A model generated the notes under the pieces. It did no database searches, was not told the origin of the DNA, and was given only the letters and a program-made list of their open reading frames with translations. A stretch of DNA of 6,208 nucleotides, taken from positions 1 to 6,208 of the forward strand of contig CAJXPP010000133.1 in the NCBI GenBank assembly GCA_913058195.1. The letters run 5' to 3'. The DNA is from an uncultured Gammaproteobacteria bacterium (lineage in GTDB: Bacteria > Pseudomonadota > Gammaproteobacteria > Nitrosococcales > Methylophagaceae). The position numbers were made by a program, and so were the translations under genes. Positions 4,948 to 6,208 of this stretch are shown here, piece after piece; position 1 is the first letter of the stretch, and each line of letters opens with the position of its first letter.

Positions 4948-6208
4948 TTAGCTTTCCAGCTTCTCGCTTATCCAATTTGTAACAGACTTTAATGCAGCCG
5001 CCAGATTTTCTGGTTGATTACCACCACCTTGAGCCATATCAGGTCTACCGCCACCTTTTCCACCTACTTGGGCTGCAACATGGCCGACTAATTCACCTGC
5101 TTTTACTTTATCTGTAAGATCTTTTGTGACACCTGCAATTAAGGTTATTTTATCGCCATCAACGGCAGATAATATAACGGCAGCTGTGCCAAGTTTATTT
5201 TTTAGTTGATCAACTGTATCTCGTAATGATTTACCATCAGCGCCATCAATGGTTGATGCCAAGACTTTAATACCCGAAATATCTTGTGCTGAACTTGCCA
5301 AATCACTACCTGCACTGCTAGCTAGCTTTGACTTTAGTACATCCAATTCTTTTTCAAGTTGGCGAGTACGTTGAATTAATTGAGTTGCTTTTTCTTCTAC
5401 ATTGTCAGGTTTTGCTTTAATTAATGCAGAAATAGTTTGTAAGCGTGACTCATTATTTTCAATATAATCGAGTGCACTTTCACCGGTGACGGCTTCAATA
5501 CGACGTACGCCAGATGCAATTCCTGCTTCTGAGGTGATTTTTATTAAGCCGATATCACCTGTACGTGTAGCGTGTGTACCGCCACAAAGTTCAGTTGAAA
5601 ACTCACCCATTTTTAAAACACGAACATCTTCTTCATATTTTTCACCAAATAAGGCCATAGCACCTGTTTGTTTGGCTTCTTCAAGGTCCATTATACTTGT
5701 TTCAATATCATGGTTTAGGCGAACCTGTTGATTCACTAAACGTTCAATCTCTTGCAGTTGCTGTTGATTGACACCCTCAAAATGAGAGAAGTCAAAGCGT
5801 AATCGCTGCGCATTAACTAATGAACCTTTTTGTGTAACATGATCGCCTAAAACTTGCTGAAGAGCAGCATGTAATAAATGCGTTGCCGAGTGATTTAATG
5901 CTGTTGCTTGTCGGTTGCCTTCATTTATATGAGCAGTAATGCTATCGCCAACTTTAAAACTACCATTTTCACAAGAACCAATATGAGTGAAGGCTTTGCC
6001 TTGTTTATGTGTATCAGTGACATCAAAGTTGGCCAAACTACTTGAAATTTGACCTATATCGCCAGCTTGGCCACCAGACTCGGCATAGAAGGGACTATGA
6101 TCAAGTACTAAAATACCTTGTTGGCCTTGATGTAATTGATCGACATGGTCTCCATCGAACAAAATACTAGTAATTGTTGCTTCATCACGCACGCGGTCAT
6201 AGCCACAG
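4948..6208 (-). CDS. alaS: Alanyl-tRNA synthetase, C-terminal half (5' end outside window)
   Basis: AlaRS charges tRNA-Ala and clears mischarged Ser- and Gly-tRNA-Ala. About 419 of an expected 870-odd residues are present. The frame is open through the window end, where it reads CGYDRVRDEATI, so the GTG at 6192 is an internal valine and the catalytic domain lies beyond 6208. Visible parts, in residues counted from that valine, are a beta-barrel linker (FYAESGGQAGDIG, 35-47), then the editing domain with zinc ligands His101 and His105 (HSATH), and Cys203 and His207 (CGGTH). A coiled-coil stretch (about 245-292) and the C-terminal DHHA1/C-Ala domain with GGKGGGRPDMAQGGG (377-391) follow. All four editing-site metal ligands are intact. 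The stop TAA at 4950-4948 lies 5 bp before lysC. Confidence 0.98.
   Translation of the reverse strand, partial: CGYDRVRDEATITSILFDGDHVDQLHQGQQGILVLDHSPFYAESGGQAGDIGQISSSLANFDVTDTHKQGKAFTHIGSCENGSFKVGDSITAHINEGNRQATALNHSATHLLHAALQQVLGDHVTQKGSLVNAQRLRFDFSHFEGVNQQQLQEIERLVNQQVRLNHDIETSIMDLEEAKQTGAMALFGEKYEEDVRVLKMGEFSTELCGGTHATRTGDIGLIKITSEAGIASGVRRIEAVTGESALDYIENNESRLQTISALIKAKPDNVEEKATQLIQRTRQLEKELDVLKSKLASSAGSDLASSAQDISGIKVLASTIDGADGKSLRDTVDQLKNKLGTAAVILSAVDGDKITLIAGVTKDLTDKVKAGELVGHVAAQVGGKGGGRPDMAQGGGNQPENLAAALKSVTNWISEKLES

Noticed and set aside
4943..4975. Eleven-residue N-terminal extension of LysC from a TTG codon
   Set aside because: It would overlap alaS and precede the family-conserved MALIVQKYGG start; the ATG at 4942 fits better.
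5486..5731. Plus-strand ORF of 81 codons
   Set aside because: Antisense to the alaS editing domain; a frame shadow.
6190..6192. GTG as the start of alaS
   Set aside because: The frame stays open to the window end and upstream codons match conserved AlaRS sequence (GYD), so it is an internal valine.

Overview
The window looks like a fragment of a draft genome from a low-GC gammaproteobacterium, probably a marine or aquatic relative of Alteromonadales/Vibrionales. Its core block alaS-lysC-csrA-tRNA-Ser(GCU)-tRNA-Arg(ACG) is a gammaproteobacterial arrangement (alaS-lysC-rsmA in Pseudomonas; alaS-csrA-serV-arg tRNAs in E. coli), and its proteins are typical of that class. Genus cannot be fixed from the sequence alone.

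Left edge (1-70): this is not biological DNA. It is an Illumina P5/Nextera i5 adapter ending in the Tn5 mosaic end, left on the contig end. Genomic sequence starts at 71.

Left part (71-3055): accessory-like DNA. One large plus-strand gene encodes an inner-membrane protein that joins a periplasmic NMT1/THI5-like ligand-binding domain to a cytoplasmic GGDEF diguanylate cyclase with an intact active motif and I-site. It is a likely ligand-responsive c-di-GMP synthase. A 57-59 bp element weakly resembling an integron attC site follows, then a tiny two-helix membrane protein whose best ribosome binding site precedes an ATT codon rather than its ATG. Next is the 3' half of a tRNA-Leu(UAA) gene, cut exactly at the anticodon loop, which is a classic scar of tRNA-targeted integration. 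A small, basic, secreted protein of unknown function is then encoded on the minus strand, followed by about 300 bp with no convincing gene.

Right part (3056-6208, all minus strand): the conserved housekeeping block. In transcription order it holds the C-terminal half of alanyl-tRNA synthetase (cut by the window end), aspartate kinase lysC only 5 bp downstream, csrA with its own candidate promoter and a perfect 14-bp palindrome over the -35 region, then a tRNA-Ser/tRNA-Arg operon with an extended -10 promoter and a strong intrinsic terminator. The terminator at 3056-3090 marks the edge between the conserved block and the variable region.

Functionally the right half serves translation, amino-acid supply and global post-transcriptional control. 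The left half adds a sensor for the c-di-GMP network, which CsrA commonly regulates in this class. I found no clearly new multi-gene system. The most informative anomalies are the adapter, the tRNA-Leu half, the ATT-start small gene and the csrA palindrome.
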